From contig NZ_NCJH01000011.1 of assembly GCF_002278925.1 (NCBI RefSeq), forward strand, positions 124,001 through 188,000: DNA of 64,000 nucleotides, read 5' to 3'. This DNA comes from Polaromonas sp. 39-63-25 (lineage in GTDB: Bacteria; Pseudomonadota; Gammaproteobacteria; Burkholderiales; Burkholderiaceae_C). This document shows positions 19,731 to 29,167 of this stretch, piece after piece. Made by a program: the position numbers and the translations under genes. Position 1 is the stretch's first letter; each line of letters opens with the position of its first letter. The notes beneath the pieces were generated by a model. It searched no databases, had not been told where the DNA came from, and saw only the letters and a list, made by a program, of their open reading frames with translations.

Positions 19731-20108
19731 ATGATTTCCATGGCCAGCAAACCTCCCAAAACTCCCGCACCACCCAAGGCACCGGCCTTCAAGCCCGAGG
19801 ATGCCAATGGCGGGGATGCGGTCGTGCTTGAGCGCCGTCCGCAAAAGACCGAGCCGCCGCAGATGTACCAGGTCGTGCTGCTCAACGACGACTACACCCC
19901 GATGGAGTTTGTCGTCGTGGTGATCCAGGAATTTTTCAACAAAGACCGGGAAACGGCCACGCAGATCATGCTGAAGATCCACCTGGACGGCAAAGGCGTG
20001 TGCGGCGTGTTTTCCAAGGATGTCGCGTCCACCAAGGTCGACCAGGTCACGGAAGCGGCGCGAAAGAATGGCCATCCGCTGCAGTGTGTGTGCGAGCCCA
20101 TTGAATAA
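19731..20108 (+). CDS. clpS: ClpS adaptor protein
   Basis: About 125 aa from ATG 19731; ATG 19740 would remove three residues. A disordered Pro/Lys-rich N-terminus precedes the conserved core: [20 protein letters not shown], the N-degron pocket segment, then [19 protein letters not shown] and [15 protein letters not shown]. ClpS delivers N-end-rule substrates to ClpAP. clpA starts 82 bases downstream, the standard order. Confidence 0.96.
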   Translation: MISMASKPPKTPAPPKAPAFKPEDANGGDAVVLERRPQKTEPPQMYQVVLLNDDYTPMEFVVVVIQEFFNKDRETATQIMLKIHLDGKGVCGVFSKDVASTKVDQVTEAARKNGHPLQCVCEPIE

Positions 20109-20190
20109 TTGAAAAAACAGCCCATATCGGCTTGAAGAGTTACACAATGATCCCATCAGATATCCCAGCAGCAAGCCGAAAGGAAAAGCA

Positions 20191-22527
20191 ATGATTGCCC
20201 AGGAACTAGAAGTCAGCTTGCACATGGCCTTTGTCGAGGCCCGCCAGCAGCGCCACGAGTTCATCACCGTGGAGCACCTGCTGCTTGCCTTGCTCGACAA
20301 CCCCAGCGCCGCCGAGGTGCTGCGCGCCTGCTCCGCCAATATCGATGACCTGCGCAAGTCGCTGGCCAACTTCATCAAGGACAACACGCCGCAGGTTGCC
20401 GGCAGCGACGACGTGGACACGCAGCCCACGCTGGGTTTCCAGCGCGTGATCCAGCGCGCCATCATGCATGTGCAGTCCACCGGCAACGGCAAGAAGGAAG
20501 TCACAGGCGCCAACGTGCTGGTCGCCATCTTCGGCGAAAAAGACTCGCATGCCGTGTATTACCTGCACCAGCAGGGGGTGACGCGCCTGGACGTCGTGAA
20601 CTTCATCGCGCACGGCATCAAGAAGAGCGACCCGCCCGAGCCCACCAAGGCCGGCGAGAGCGCTGCCGAGAACGAAGAGGGCGGCGAGAAGAACGAAAAA
20701 GCCTCGCCGCTGGAGCAGTACACCCAGAACCTGAACCAGCTCGCCAAGGAAGGCAAGATCGATCCGCTGATCGGCCGCCACTACGAGGTCGAGCGTGTGA
20801 TCCAGATCCTGTGCCGCCGCCGCAAGAACAACCCGCTGCTCGTCGGTGAGGCCGGCGTGGGCAAGACCGCCATCGCCGAGGGCCTCGCCTGGCGCATCAC
20901 GCAGAAGGACGTGCCAGAGATCCTCGCCGAAGCGCAGGTCTACTCGCTGGACATGGGTGCCTTGCTGGCCGGTACCAAGTACCGCGGCGATTTCGAGCAG
21001 CGCCTCAAAGGCGTGCTGAAAGCGTTGAAAGACAAGCCCAACGGCATTTTGTTCATTGACGAGATCCACACCCTGATCGGGGCCGGTGCGGCCTCGGGCG
21101 GCACGCTGGACGCGTCCAACCTGCTCAAACCCGCGCTCAGCTCGGGCCAGCTCAAATGTATTGGCGCAACCACATTCACCGAGTACCGCGGCATCTTCGA
21201 AAAAGATGCGGCCCTGTCGCGCCGCTTCCAGAAGGTGGACGTGGTCGAACCGACGGTGCAGGAAACCGTCGAGATCCTCAAGGGCCTGAAGTCGCGTTTT
21301 GAAGAGCACCACAGCGTCAAATACGCGGTGGCCGCCCTGCAGGCCGCCGCCGAGCTCAGCGCCAAGTACATCAACGACCGGCATCTGCCCGACAAGGCGA
21401 TCGACGTGATTGACGAGGCCGGCGCTGCCCAGCGCATCCTGCCGCCGTCCAAGCGCAAGAAAACAATCACCAAGGCCGAGGTCGAGGAGATCGTGGCCAA
21501 GATCGCGCGCATTCCGCCCGCCAACGTGTCCAACGACGACCGCGGCAAGCTCAAGACGCTGGAACGCGACCTCAAGAGCGTGGTGTTCGGCCAGGACAAG
21601 GCCCTCGACGTGCTGGCGTCCGCCGTCAAGATGGCGCGTTCGGGCCTGGGCAAGGACGACAAGCCGATTGGTTCCTTCCTGTTCTCCGGCCCCACCGGCG
21701 TCGGCAAGACCGAAGCGGCCAAGCAGCTGGCCTACATCATGGGCATCGAGCTGATCCGCTTCGACATGTCCGAGTACATGGAGCGCCATGCGGTGAGCCG
21801 GCTGATTGGCGCGCCTCCGGGCTACGTCGGTTTTGACCAGGGTGGCCTGCTGACCGAGGCCGTGACCAAGAAACCGCATTGCGTGCTGCTGCTCGACGAA
21901 ATCGAAAAGGCGCACCCGGACATCTTCAACGTGTTGCTGCAGGTCATGGACCACGGCACGCTGACGGACAACAACGGGCGCAAGGCCGATTTCCGCAACG
22001 TGATCATCGTCATGACGACCAATGCTGGCGCCGAGACCATGAACAAGGCGACCATCGGCTTCACGAACCCGCGCGAGGCGGGCGACGAGATGGCCGACAT
22101 CAAGCGCCTGTTCACGCCAGAGTTCCGCAACCGGCTGGACGCAGTGGTGAGCTTCAAGGCACTCGACGAAACCGTCATCCTGCGCGTGGTCGACAAGTTC
22201 CTGCTGCAGCTCGAGACGCAACTGGCCGAGAAGAAGGTCGACGTGACGTTTACCGACACGCTGCGCAAGTACCTGGCCAAGAAGGGTTTCGATCCGCTGA
22301 TGGGCGCACGGCCCATGCAGCGCCTGATCCAGGACACGATACGCCGCGCGCTGGCCGACGAACTGCTGTTCGGCCGCCTGACCGACGGCGGGCGCCTGAC
22401 GGTGGACATGAAGGTGACCACCGACGAAAAAGGCGTGGAAAACGGCGAGGTCGTGCTCGACATCCAGCCGCTGCCGAAGAAAGAAGGCCGGGCCAAGCCG
22501 GAGGCCGAAGAGGCAACGGCCGACTGA
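20191..22527 (+). CDS. clpA: ATP-dependent Clp protease ATP-binding subunit ClpA
   Basis: A 778-aa protein preceded by AAAGGAAAAGCA. The N-domain ([14 protein letters not shown]...[14 protein letters not shown]) binds ClpS. The first AAA+ module has [18 protein letters not shown] and [14 protein letters not shown]. The second has [32 protein letters not shown] and the ClpP-contacting region further on. It unfolds substrates for ClpP, which is not in the window. It forms a pair with clpS and ends before a strong terminator. Confidence 0.98.
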   Translation: MIAQELEVSLHMAFVEARQQRHEFITVEHLLLALLDNPSAAEVLRACSANIDDLRKSLANFIKDNTPQVAGSDDVDTQPTLGFQRVIQRAIMHVQSTGNGKKEVTGANVLVAIFGEKDSHAVYYLHQQGVTRLDVVNFIAHGIKKSDPPEPTKAGESAAENEEGGEKNEKASPLEQYTQNLNQLAKEGKIDPLIGRHYEVERVIQILCRRRKNNPLLVGEAGVGKTAIAEGLAWRITQKDVPEILAEAQVYSLDMGALLAGTKYRGDFEQRLKGVLKALKDKPNGILFIDEIHTLIGAGAASGGTLDASNLLKPALSSGQLKCIGATTFTEYRGIFEKDAALSRRFQKVDVVEPTVQETVEILKGLKSRFEEHHSVKYAVAALQAAAELSAKYINDRHLPDKAIDVIDEAGAAQRILPPSKRKKTITKAEVEEIVAKIARIPPANVSNDDRGKLKTLERDLKSVVFGQDKALDVLASAVKMARSGLGKDDKPIGSFLFSGPTGVGKTEAAKQLAYIMGIELIRFDMSEYMERHAVSRLIGAPPGYVGFDQGGLLTEAVTKKPHCVLLLDEIEKAHPDIFNVLLQVMDHGTLTDNNGRKADFRNVIIVMTTNAGAETMNKATIGFTNPREAGDEMADIKRLFTPEFRNRLDAVVSFKALDETVILRVVDKFLLQLETQLAEKKVDVTFTDTLRKYLAKKGFDPLMGARPMQRLIQDTIRRALADELLFGRLTDGGRLTVDMKVTTDEKGVENGEVVLDIQPLPKKEGRAKPEAEEATAD

Positions 22528-22587
22528 CACAGCGCCTCGGGGCCGCCGGAAAATGGCGTTGCGCTTCGAAAGCGCCTGAAAGAGCCC

Positions 22588-22621
22588 AAAAGGCCGGTAG
22601 CATCACGCTGCCGGCCTTTTT
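22588..22621 (+). terminator. clpA terminator
   Basis: Stem AAAGGCCGGTAGC/GCTGCCGGCCTTT with one internal mismatch around ATCAC, followed by a T-run, 60 bases after the clpA stop. Confidence 0.88.
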
Positions 22622-22633
22622 CTTGGGCCGCTT

Positions 22634-22697
22634 GAATTGCTCCTGAAACCATAGCTGCTTGCGCCCGTCTGATAAGGGCTGGAGGCATATTTGATGC
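22634..22697 (+). repeat. dispersed ~65-bp repeat, copy 1
   Basis: The copy contains ATAGCTGCTTGCGCCCGTCT and GATAAGGGCTGGAGGC, then ATATTTGATGC. The same order of blocks recurs at 24220-24285 and, inverted, at 27325-27391. It lies just before the sbcB start. Confidence 0.75.
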
Positions 22698-22726
22698 ATA
22701 ACCGTGGCCCTGACCGGCTCCGACCG

Positions 22727-24196
22727 ATGGCGACGCACACCTTCCTCTGGCACGACTACGAAACCTTCGGCCTGAACACGCGCCGCGACCGGCCGGCGCA
22801 GTTTGCCGGCATACGCACCGACGCCGAGCTCAACGAAATTGGCGAGCCGCTGATGATTTACTGCCAGCCGGCGCGCGACTACCTGCCCGACCCGTCCTCC
22901 TGCCTGCTCACCGGCATCACGCCGCAGCTGTGCCTGGAACGCGGCTTGCCGGAGTATGAATTTGCCTCCCGCATCGAAGCCGTGCTGGCCGAGCCCGGCA
23001 CCATTGGCGTGGGCTACAACACCATCCGTTTCGACGACGAGGTCACGCGCCACCTGTTCTGGCGCAACCTGATCGACCCCTACGCGCGCGAGTGGCAAAA
23101 CGCCTGCGGCCGCTGGGACCTGCTCGACGTGGTGCGCATGGCCTACGCCTTGCGGCCCGAAGGCATCGAGTGGCCGATGAAACCCGATGAACGCCGCCCC
23201 GGCGAGGCTGGCGCGCTGCGCCCCAGCTTCAAGCTCGAGGACCTGGCGCGTGCCAACGGTTTGCTGCACGAAGCGGCGCACGACGCCTTGTCGGACGTGC
23301 GCGCCACGATTGCGCTGGCCCGCCTGATCCGCACGGCCCAGCCCAAGCTGTTCGACTTCTGCCTGGGGCTGCACAAGAAAGACCGCGTGGCCGCTGAGCT
23401 GGGCCTGCCCACCAGCCCGCAGACGGCGCAGCCGTTTTTGCATGTGTCGGGCATGTTCCCGCCCGAGCGCGGCTGCCTGGCCGTCATGTGGCCGCTGGCC
23501 ATGCATCCCAAGAACAAAAACGAGCTGCTGGCCTGGGACCTGGCGCAGGACCCCGGCGAGCTGCCGCTGCTCGACCTGGCAACCCTGCGCCAGCGCCTGT
23601 TCAGCAAAAGCGCTGACCTGCCGGAAGGCGTGCCGCGGCTGCCCATCAAATCAGTGCACCTGAACAAGTCGCCCATGGTCGTGCGCAAGCTGGCCACCCT
23701 GAGCCCGGAGATGGCAGCAAAGTGGGGTATCGACATCGAAGTCGCGCTGCGCAACGCCGAAAAGGCCGCCGGCCTGCCCGACATGAGCGCGATCTGGCCC
23801 GAAGTTTTTGCGCGGCCCAAAGAGGGCATTCCTGATGTGGACGAAGATCTGTACGGCGGCTTCATCAACAACGACGACAGGCGCCGCCTGAACCAGCTGC
23901 GCGCCTTGCCGCCGGCCGAACTCGCTCACAGTCGCACCGGCTTCGACGACGACCGGCTCGAAGAGCTGGTGTTTCGCTACCGCGCGCGCAATTTCGAGGC
24001 GACACTCTCGCCGGACGAGGCCGAGCGCTGGGACGCGCACCGCGCCGCGCGGCTGCTCGAAGGTGAGGGCGGGGCGCGCAATGTGGATGCGTTTCTGGCC
24101 CAGCTTGATGTGCTGTCGGAAACGGCGGACGAGCGCGGTGAGGAAGTGCTGGGCGCGCTTTATGACTATGCGGAGATGGTGACGCCTGAGGTGTGA
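22727..24196 (+). CDS. sbcB: exodeoxyribonuclease I
   Basis: A 489-aa protein from ATG 22727; an upstream in-frame ATG at 22694 lies in the repeat-derived leader. The DEDDh exonuclease motifs are HDYETFG (Asp10, Glu12), YNTIRFDDEVTRHLFWRN and HDALSDVRATIALARL. The exo I C-terminal domain follows (WPEVFARPKEGIPDVDEDLY, FRYRARNF). It digests single-stranded DNA 3' to 5' and interacts with SSB in recombination and mismatch repair. The gene is monocistronic. Confidence 0.96.
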   Translation: MATHTFLWHDYETFGLNTRRDRPAQFAGIRTDAELNEIGEPLMIYCQPARDYLPDPSSCLLTGITPQLCLERGLPEYEFASRIEAVLAEPGTIGVGYNTIRFDDEVTRHLFWRNLIDPYAREWQNACGRWDLLDVVRMAYALRPEGIEWPMKPDERRPGEAGALRPSFKLEDLARANGLLHEAAHDALSDVRATIALARLIRTAQPKLFDFCLGLHKKDRVAAELGLPTSPQTAQPFLHVSGMFPPERGCLAVMWPLAMHPKNKNELLAWDLAQDPGELPLLDLATLRQRLFSKSADLPEGVPRLPIKSVHLNKSPMVVRKLATLSPEMAAKWGIDIEVALRNAEKAAGLPDMSAIWPEVFARPKEGIPDVDEDLYGGFINNDDRRRLNQLRALPPAELAHSRTGFDDDRLEELVFRYRARNFEATLSPDEAERWDAHRAARLLEGEGGARNVDAFLAQLDVLSETADERGEEVLGALYDYAEMVTPEV

Positions 24197-24219
24197 ATTG
24201 GTGCGTTCCGAAGAGGTGG

Positions 24220-24285
24220 TTTTGCTTCTTTATTGATAGCTGCCTGCGCTTGTTAATAAAGGGCTGGAGGCCAATTTGATGCATA
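24220..24285 (+). repeat. dispersed ~65-bp repeat, copy 2
   Basis: TTATTGATAGCTGCCTGCGC, TTGTTAATAAAGGGCTGGAG and GCCAATTTGATGCATA follow the same plan as copy 1, immediately after sbcB. Confidence 0.75.
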
Positions 24286-24315
24286 AAATCAGGGAAGCGC
24301 CTCATGCCCCGTGCA

Positions 24316-24984
24316 TCAAGCCTTTCCGTCGGAAGCGGACTGCCACGCCGCCTGTTTGCCCATCACACCCGTATACAAGTCGCTGGCTTCGAACGCCGCC
24401 AGCCAGCGCCGCAGGCGCGGCCAGGCTTGCGCGGCAAACCAGTCGGCATCGGTATGGGCGAACTGGCGCACAAAAGGAAGAATGGCCATGTCCGCCAGGC
24501 TGGGCTGGGTGCCGAACAGCCAACCGTCGCCGAGCCGCGCATCAAGCTGCGCCAGCCACAGCGCCGCCTCCGTGCGGTGCTTCAGCACAAAGCCGGCCGC
24601 ATCACCGCCGGACTCATCGACATAACGGTTCGGGTATTTGTAGCGGTCCAGGTGGCGCTTGAAGTCGCCGTCGTTGGCGGCGATCAGGGCGGCCATCTCG
24701 TCGGACGAAGCGTCCGGCGGAGCCAGCCACTGCGCAGGATCGTTGCGGCCCAGCGCCCAGCGCATGATGTCCAGGCTTTCGTCGAGCACCTCGCCGCCGG
24801 GCAGCACCAGCACCGGCACCGTGCCCTTGGGTGAAGCGGCCAGCAGGTCGGCGGGTTTGTTCCTGAGCACGACTTCGCGCAGCTCATGCGCCTGGCCACT
24901 GATGCTGAGGGCCAGCCGCGCGCGCATCGCATACGGGCAGCGGCGAAACGAGTAAAGGATGGGAAGAGCGGGCAGGGCGCCCAT
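24316..24984 (-). CDS. glutathione S-transferase family protein
   Basis: A 222-aa protein. The thioredoxin-like N-domain starts PILYSFRRCPYAMRARLALS, with a single active-site Cys16 in CPYAMR, and has the cis-Pro segment KGTVPVLVLPGGEVLDESLD. The all-helical C-domain includes FGTQPSLADMAILPFVRQFA. The CPxA active site suggests a glutaredoxin-like, thiol-transferase type of GST rather than a detoxifying Tyr/Ser GST. The start overlaps the trhO stop by one base, so the two are cotranscribed. Confidence 0.88.
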   Translation of the reverse strand: MGALPALPILYSFRRCPYAMRARLALSISGQAHELREVVLRNKPADLLAASPKGTVPVLVLPGGEVLDESLDIMRWALGRNDPAQWLAPPDASSDEMAALIAANDGDFKRHLDRYKYPNRYVDESGGDAAGFVLKHRTEAALWLAQLDARLGDGWLFGTQPSLADMAILPFVRQFAHTDADWFAAQAWPRLRRWLAAFEASDLYTGVMGKQAAWQSASDGKA

Positions 24985-25955
24985 CAGGCGCCTTCGCTGT
25001 CCCCGGCGACTGACGACGGCAGTTTTGCGCCTATGTGCGGCTGGCGCCGGCGGTTGGCGTATTCGACCTGGCGCTGGCGTTCGATGAAGCCGCGTTTTTG
25101 TTCGTCGGTTTTCTTGTCATGGCAAGCCGGGCAGCTGACGCCGGGCACGTACAACGGCGACGCCATGTCGGCCTCGCTGATCGGGTCGCGGCAGGCGCGG
25201 CACAGGCCGTAGTGGCCGGTGGCCAGGCCGTGCACGACGGAGACGCGCTCGTCGAACACAAAACACTCGCCTTTCCAGAGGCTGTCGGTTTCAGGCACGG
25301 TTTCCAGGTACTTGAGGATGCCGCCCTCTAGGTGGTAAACCTCGTCAAAACCCTGGGTGCGCATGAAGGCGGTGGATTTTTCGCAGCGTATGCCGCCGGT
25401 GCAAAACATCGCCACTTTGGGCTTTTTGCCGTCTTTGGCGGCCAGCAGCCCGCCCGGTGCGGACTGCGCTTGCACCCACGCAGGCAGTTCAGAAAAGCTC
25501 CGGGTTTTGGGATTGAGCGCGCGCTCGAAGGTGCCTATGCCGAACTCGTAGTCGTTACGGGTGTCCACCACCACCACGTCGGGGTCGGCGATCAGGGCGT
25601 TCCAGTCCTGCGGCTTCACGTAGTCGCCGGCCATCTCGTTCGGGTTGATGCCGGGCACGCCGAGGGTGACGATTTCGCGCTTCAGGCGCACCTTCATGCG
25701 GTAAAACGGCAGCTTTTGCGCCCAGGATTCCTTGTGCGGCAGGTCGGCCAGGCGCGGATCAGCATGCAGATACGCCAGCACGGCGCGCACGCCGGTTTCG
25801 GGGCCGGCAATCGTGCCGTTGATGCCTTCCTGCGCCAGCAGCAGGGTGCCGCGCACGTCCTGGGCTTCGCAAAAGGCCTGCAGGGGCGCCTGCAGGTCGG
25901 CGAAGTCGGGAAGATCGACAAATTTATAGAGGGCGGCGGTCAGGAAATCAGGCAT
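24984..25955 (-). CDS. trhO: tRNA uridine(34) hydroxylase, rhodanese type
   Basis: A 323-aa protein from ATG 25955 ([20 protein letters not shown]); a longer frame to 26018 lacks family similarity. Order: ferredoxin-like N-domain with [12 protein letters not shown]; rhodanese domain with [16 protein letters not shown] and catalytic Cys185 in [14 protein letters not shown]-terminal zinc-type cysteines ([19 protein letters not shown]). TrhO (YceA) hydroxylates wobble uridine of certain tRNAs to ho5U. A GST gene follows with one-base overlap. Confidence 0.94.
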   Translation of the reverse strand: MPDFLTAALYKFVDLPDFADLQAPLQAFCEAQDVRGTLLLAQEGINGTIAGPETGVRAVLAYLHADPRLADLPHKESWAQKLPFYRMKVRLKREIVTLGVPGINPNEMAGDYVKPQDWNALIADPDVVVVDTRNDYEFGIGTFERALNPKTRSFSELPAWVQAQSAPGGLLAAKDGKKPKVAMFCTGGIRCEKSTAFMRTQGFDEVYHLEGGILKYLETVPETDSLWKGECFVFDERVSVVHGLATGHYGLCRACRDPISEADMASPLYVPGVSCPACHDKKTDEQKRGFIERQRQVEYANRRRQPHIGAKLPSSVAGDSEGA

Positions 25956-26177
25956 GGCAGGCAGAGAGGGGGAAAAAGGCGTGCAAAAACAAGGCGCAAA
26001 CAACACGAATTTTCCCATCCTACCAAGGGCTGAGGCGGCACCCCTTGCGCCACGTCAGTGTCCTGACAGACACGCGGCGTGAAGGACCACACAAACGGCA
26101 GCCGATGGCGTGGACGTCTATGCTGCAATGCAGCAAAATGAATGCATGCTAACCAATTCAAGCCTCTGCGGAGCCCC

Positions 26178-27317
26178 ATGGCCAAAAGCCTGAGCAGCCT
26201 CTGGCTGAAAAGCATGCGCCGCATGGGCAGGGTCCAGCAGGTGCAGGGCCGCCGGCTGTTCCAGAGCCTGGTGCCCACGGTTGCCGCCAGCCCGGTGCGC
26301 CGCGCCAAGCCCGTCAAGCTGGCCAGGCCCAAGGCACTGAAAGCCCTGCGTAAACCCGCTGCGCCGCCGACGCGCGCCGTGTCCGGCCTGCCCGGAACCT
26401 GGCAAAAGGCGTATTTCTCCGTGCCGGCCGCCGGCCAGCTCGCGCCCGCACGGCGCATGTTGTACTGGCTCTACCTGCCGGCAGCAGCCAACGCGGCACC
26501 CCGGCCGCTGGTGGTCATGCTGCACGGCTGCCAGCAAACCGCCACCGACTTTGCCATTTCCACGCGCATGAACCAGCTGGCCGAACGCAAGGGTTTTGCC
26601 GTGCTCTACCCGCACCAGTCGGCCACGGTCGACGCGCACCGCTGCTGGCACTGGTACCAACGTGCCACCCAGGAGGGGCAGGGCGACGTTCGGCTGATTG
26701 CAGAAATGATGGCCCATGTGCAGGCCAAACACGCGCTGGACCCGACGCGTACCTATGTGGCGGGCCTGTCGGCCGGCGCCGGGCTGGCCAACATCCTGGC
26801 CCTGCGCTACCCCGACCGGGTGGCCGCCGTGGGCCTGCACTCGGCACCCGTGTTCGGCACGACCGATTCGCCCGTGAGCGCCTACCGGGCCATGCAGCAC
26901 GGCGCCGGTGCAGCCCACAGCGATGCGGCGCGGTCCTTCACCGCGGCCCTGCCGGCCTTCCCGGGCATGCCGGCGATTCTCATCCACGGCGCGCGCGATG
27001 CCGTGGTGCGGCGCATCAACATGACGCAGTTGACCGAACAGTTCACGATTTTCAACGCCGCGGCCATCACCCGCCCGGAACCGGTGCTGCGCCGCTACCC
27101 GGCGCGCACCACCGGGCGCCATCCGCGCCATGCCTATGAAAGCGCCACGTATTACGCCGGCAGAAAGCCGCACCTGGTGAGTTGCGAGATAGAACACCTG
27201 GGCCACGCCTGGAGCGGCGGCGATGCGAGTGTGGATTTCAGCGCGCCGGATGGCCCCGACGCCACGCTGATGATGTGGACCTTTTTTGCGCACCACCGTC
27301 GGCCGGCAGCGGGCTGA
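26178..27317 (+). CDS. PHB depolymerase family esterase
   Basis: A 379-aa protein from ATG 26178, with GCGGAG 6 bases upstream; ATG 26142 is less well placed. A basic N-terminal region of about 90 residues without a signal peptide precedes an alpha/beta-hydrolase domain. Visible are the oxyanion segment VVMLHGCQQTATDFA, the nucleophile GLSAGAGLANILALRYPD, the acid region HGARDAVV and the His in EHLGHAWSGGD. The family includes poly-3-hydroxybutyrate depolymerases and feruloyl esterases. The lack of export signal and presence of acetoacetyl-CoA reductase at 37 kb are compatible with intracellular polymer turnover, which is an inference. Confidence 0.85.
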   Translation: MAKSLSSLWLKSMRRMGRVQQVQGRRLFQSLVPTVAASPVRRAKPVKLARPKALKALRKPAAPPTRAVSGLPGTWQKAYFSVPAAGQLAPARRMLYWLYLPAAANAAPRPLVVMLHGCQQTATDFAISTRMNQLAERKGFAVLYPHQSATVDAHRCWHWYQRATQEGQGDVRLIAEMMAHVQAKHALDPTRTYVAGLSAGAGLANILALRYPDRVAAVGLHSAPVFGTTDSPVSAYRAMQHGAGAAHSDAARSFTAALPAFPGMPAILIHGARDAVVRRINMTQLTEQFTIFNAAAITRPEPVLRRYPARTTGRHPRHAYESATYYAGRKPHLVSCEIEHLGHAWSGGDASVDFSAPDGPDATLMMWTFFAHHRRPAAG

Positions 27318-27324
27318 GTTCCTG

Positions 27325-27391
27325 ATTACATGCCAAAAGTGCCTCCAGCCCAATAGGGACGGGCGCAACCAGCTATTGTTTTGGTAGCTAA
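27325..27391 (-). repeat. dispersed ~65-bp repeat, copy 3 (inverted)
   Basis: The reverse complement reads TAGCTACCAAAACAATAGCT, GGTTGCGCCCGTCCCTATTG, GGCTGGAGGCACTTTTGGC. It aligns block by block with copies 1 and 2 and fills the gap between the esterase and the DUF1499 gene. Confidence 0.75.
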
Positions 27392-27892
27392 CTAGGGTCT
27401 TGGGGCTTGATCAAAACGTGCGCGCAGGGCCTCCACGCGCGCGCGGTTCACGCCAAAGTCCTTGCGCCCCAGCCGGCTGGCCGAGCGCACATGAATCACG
27501 CCGCCCGCTTCATCGAGGGAGAGCTCCACATCGTCCGTGAATTTCAGCCACCGGGTGCGGCACTGCGCGTAAAGGTAAGCCGGCTCCTGCGTCACCAGCA
27601 CGCAACCGGGCGTGGATTCCAGCAAGGTGGACAGGCGGCGCAGGGCGACCCTGGCGTCACCGGTGTAGCGCAAGGGCGCGATGTCGGCGCCACTGCGCTG
27701 CGGGTGGTCGGCATGGCTGGCGGCCTGGCTGGACACGCTGTTCGGTGTGGGTGACGGCGGCTTGAGGCGGCCATCCCGCACGCCCAGGTCTTGCGGCGGT
27801 TTCCCCACGAACAAACCCAGCTGACCGGCCACCAGCAGCATGACCAGCAGAGCAGCAAGCAGGAGAACAACAAGTTTGAGGGCAGTGATCAC
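27392..27892 (-). CDS. DUF1499 family membrane-anchored protein
   Basis: A 166-aa protein with one N-terminal transmembrane anchor (residues 6-27, LVVLLLAALLVMLLVAGQLG). The DUF1499 signature GRLKPPSPTPNSVSSQA is at about 41-57, and the domain ends with VIHVRSASRLGRKDFGVNRA. The domain is of unknown function and faces the periplasm by topology. The stop lies inside the edge of the repeat copy 3. Confidence 0.87.
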   Translation of the reverse strand: MITALKLVVLLLAALLVMLLVAGQLGLFVGKPPQDLGVRDGRLKPPSPTPNSVSSQAASHADHPQRSGADIAPLRYTGDARVALRRLSTLLESTPGCVLVTQEPAYLYAQCRTRWLKFTDDVELSLDEAGGVIHVRSASRLGRKDFGVNRARVEALRARFDQAPRP

Positions 27893-28059
27893 GGGCTTTG
27901 TTCTTCAGATGGTTTGAGTGAGGCGTCCCAACCAGGGGGGTGATGGGCGAGCCCTGGCATCAGGCCGGAGCACCAGCAACATGGTAACCAACAAGCACAC
28001 CCGGGTGTTCAGGGTGTGTTGCAGGGTGGCAGGGCGGATGCCCTGCCGTTCTCAGGTGC

Positions 28060-28974
28060 TTACTCATGCGCGCCACTTCCTGCCTGCGTGGGCGCAACGC
28101 GGTCCGTCGGCGCCATGGCCGATTGCCGGAAGTGTCGGGTGATGACAGCGACCAGGGCATCCGAGGCCGGGTTGTTGCGCCCTGCGGCGCGGTACAGCGT
28201 GAGGTCGACCTTGGGCAGCGCCGGGAAACTGTCGCTGCGCCCCAGCACGCGCATGCCCGGTATCACTGAACTCAGACCGACCACACTCACCGCGATGCCG
28301 CCCAGTACCGCCGCCTGGATCCCGCTCAGGCTTTCGCTCACGCAAACCAGGCGCCAGCTCCGGCCCACCTGATCGAGGGCTGCCAGCGCATGGTCGCGAA
28401 AGATATTTCCGGGCGGCAGCATCGCCAGCGGCAAGGGGTTGACGTGCTGCGGTGGGCCTGTTTCGCCGGCCACCCAGACGAGCGGCTCCTGCGCCACCAC
28501 CAGACCCTGCTTGAAGGCCGGCATGCCCGTGACCAGTGCCACATCGATTTCGTCGCGCCCGATGGCCGTCATCAGGCGGTTCGACAGTGAGCAGCGAATT
28601 TCGACATCGACATTGGGGTGCGCCAGATTGAAGGCCGACAGCACGGGCGGGAGCACGTAGGCGGCATAGAGATCCGGTATGCCAAGGATGACCCGGCCTC
28701 CCAGCCGGGGGGCGTGCAGCCGTGTCAGCACCTCGTTGTGCAGGCCAAGAATGGTGCGGCTGTAGCCCAGCAGGAGTTCGCCCTCCGGCGTCAGGACGGG
28801 TTTGCGACCGACGGTGTTGTACAGCCGTGCGCCCACGAGTTCTTCAAGTTTTTGCAGCTGCAGGGTCACCGCGGGCTGGGTCCGGCTGACCCGCCTGGCG
28901 GTTTCTGACACGCTGCCGGTTTCGACCAGCAGGATGAAGGTCTTGAGCAGCCGCAGGTCGAGAGGATTTTGCAT
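28060..28974 (-). CDS. LysR-family transcriptional regulator
   Basis: A 304-aa protein with the winged helix-turn-helix at residues 7-66 (LKTFILLVETGSVSETARRV, SRTQPAVTLQLQKLE) and a type 2 periplasmic-binding-like effector domain (GRVILGIPDLYAAYVLPPVL, EIDVALVTGMPAF). It is divergently transcribed from the ABC transporter operon at 29168, with a 193-base intergenic region, the usual LysR arrangement in which the regulator controls its neighbour in response to the imported compound. Confidence 0.93.
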   Translation of the reverse strand: MQNPLDLRLLKTFILLVETGSVSETARRVSRTQPAVTLQLQKLEELVGARLYNTVGRKPVLTPEGELLLGYSRTILGLHNEVLTRLHAPRLGGRVILGIPDLYAAYVLPPVLSAFNLAHPNVDVEIRCSLSNRLMTAIGRDEIDVALVTGMPAFKQGLVVAQEPLVWVAGETGPPQHVNPLPLAMLPPGNIFRDHALAALDQVGRSWRLVCVSESLSGIQAAVLGGIAVSVVGLSSVIPGMRVLGRSDSFPALPKVDLTLYRAAGRNNPASDALVAVITRHFRQSAMAPTDRVAPTQAGSGAHE

Positions 28975-28989
28975 CCGGACTCCAAATGT

Positions 28990-29004
28990 ATAAGTTTAAT
29001 TTAT
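28990..29004. promoter_or_regulatory. candidate LysR operator
   Basis: ATAAGTTTAATTTAT is an AT-rich dyad (ATAA-N7-TTAT) of the T-N11-A type used by LysR proteins. It starts 16 bases upstream of the regulator start, in the divergent region. Confidence 0.45.
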
Positions 29005-29167
29005 GGATGGCATTTTTACTTCTGAATGTACTTTTGTAAATTCTCAACCTAATATTGCCTTAATGCTGCAATGCAGCAGAAGCCACCCGGCGCCAGGCTC
29101 CATAGCGTGGCGCTTATAGATGTCGTCCTTCAATGTTTGTTTTTTTGACTCGCCAAGGAGTTTGACC

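Noticed and set aside
20206-22530. A 774-codon minus-strand frame across clpA
   Set aside because: It is the complementary shadow of clpA codon bias. Its composition (His/Val/Leu-rich) shows no domain.
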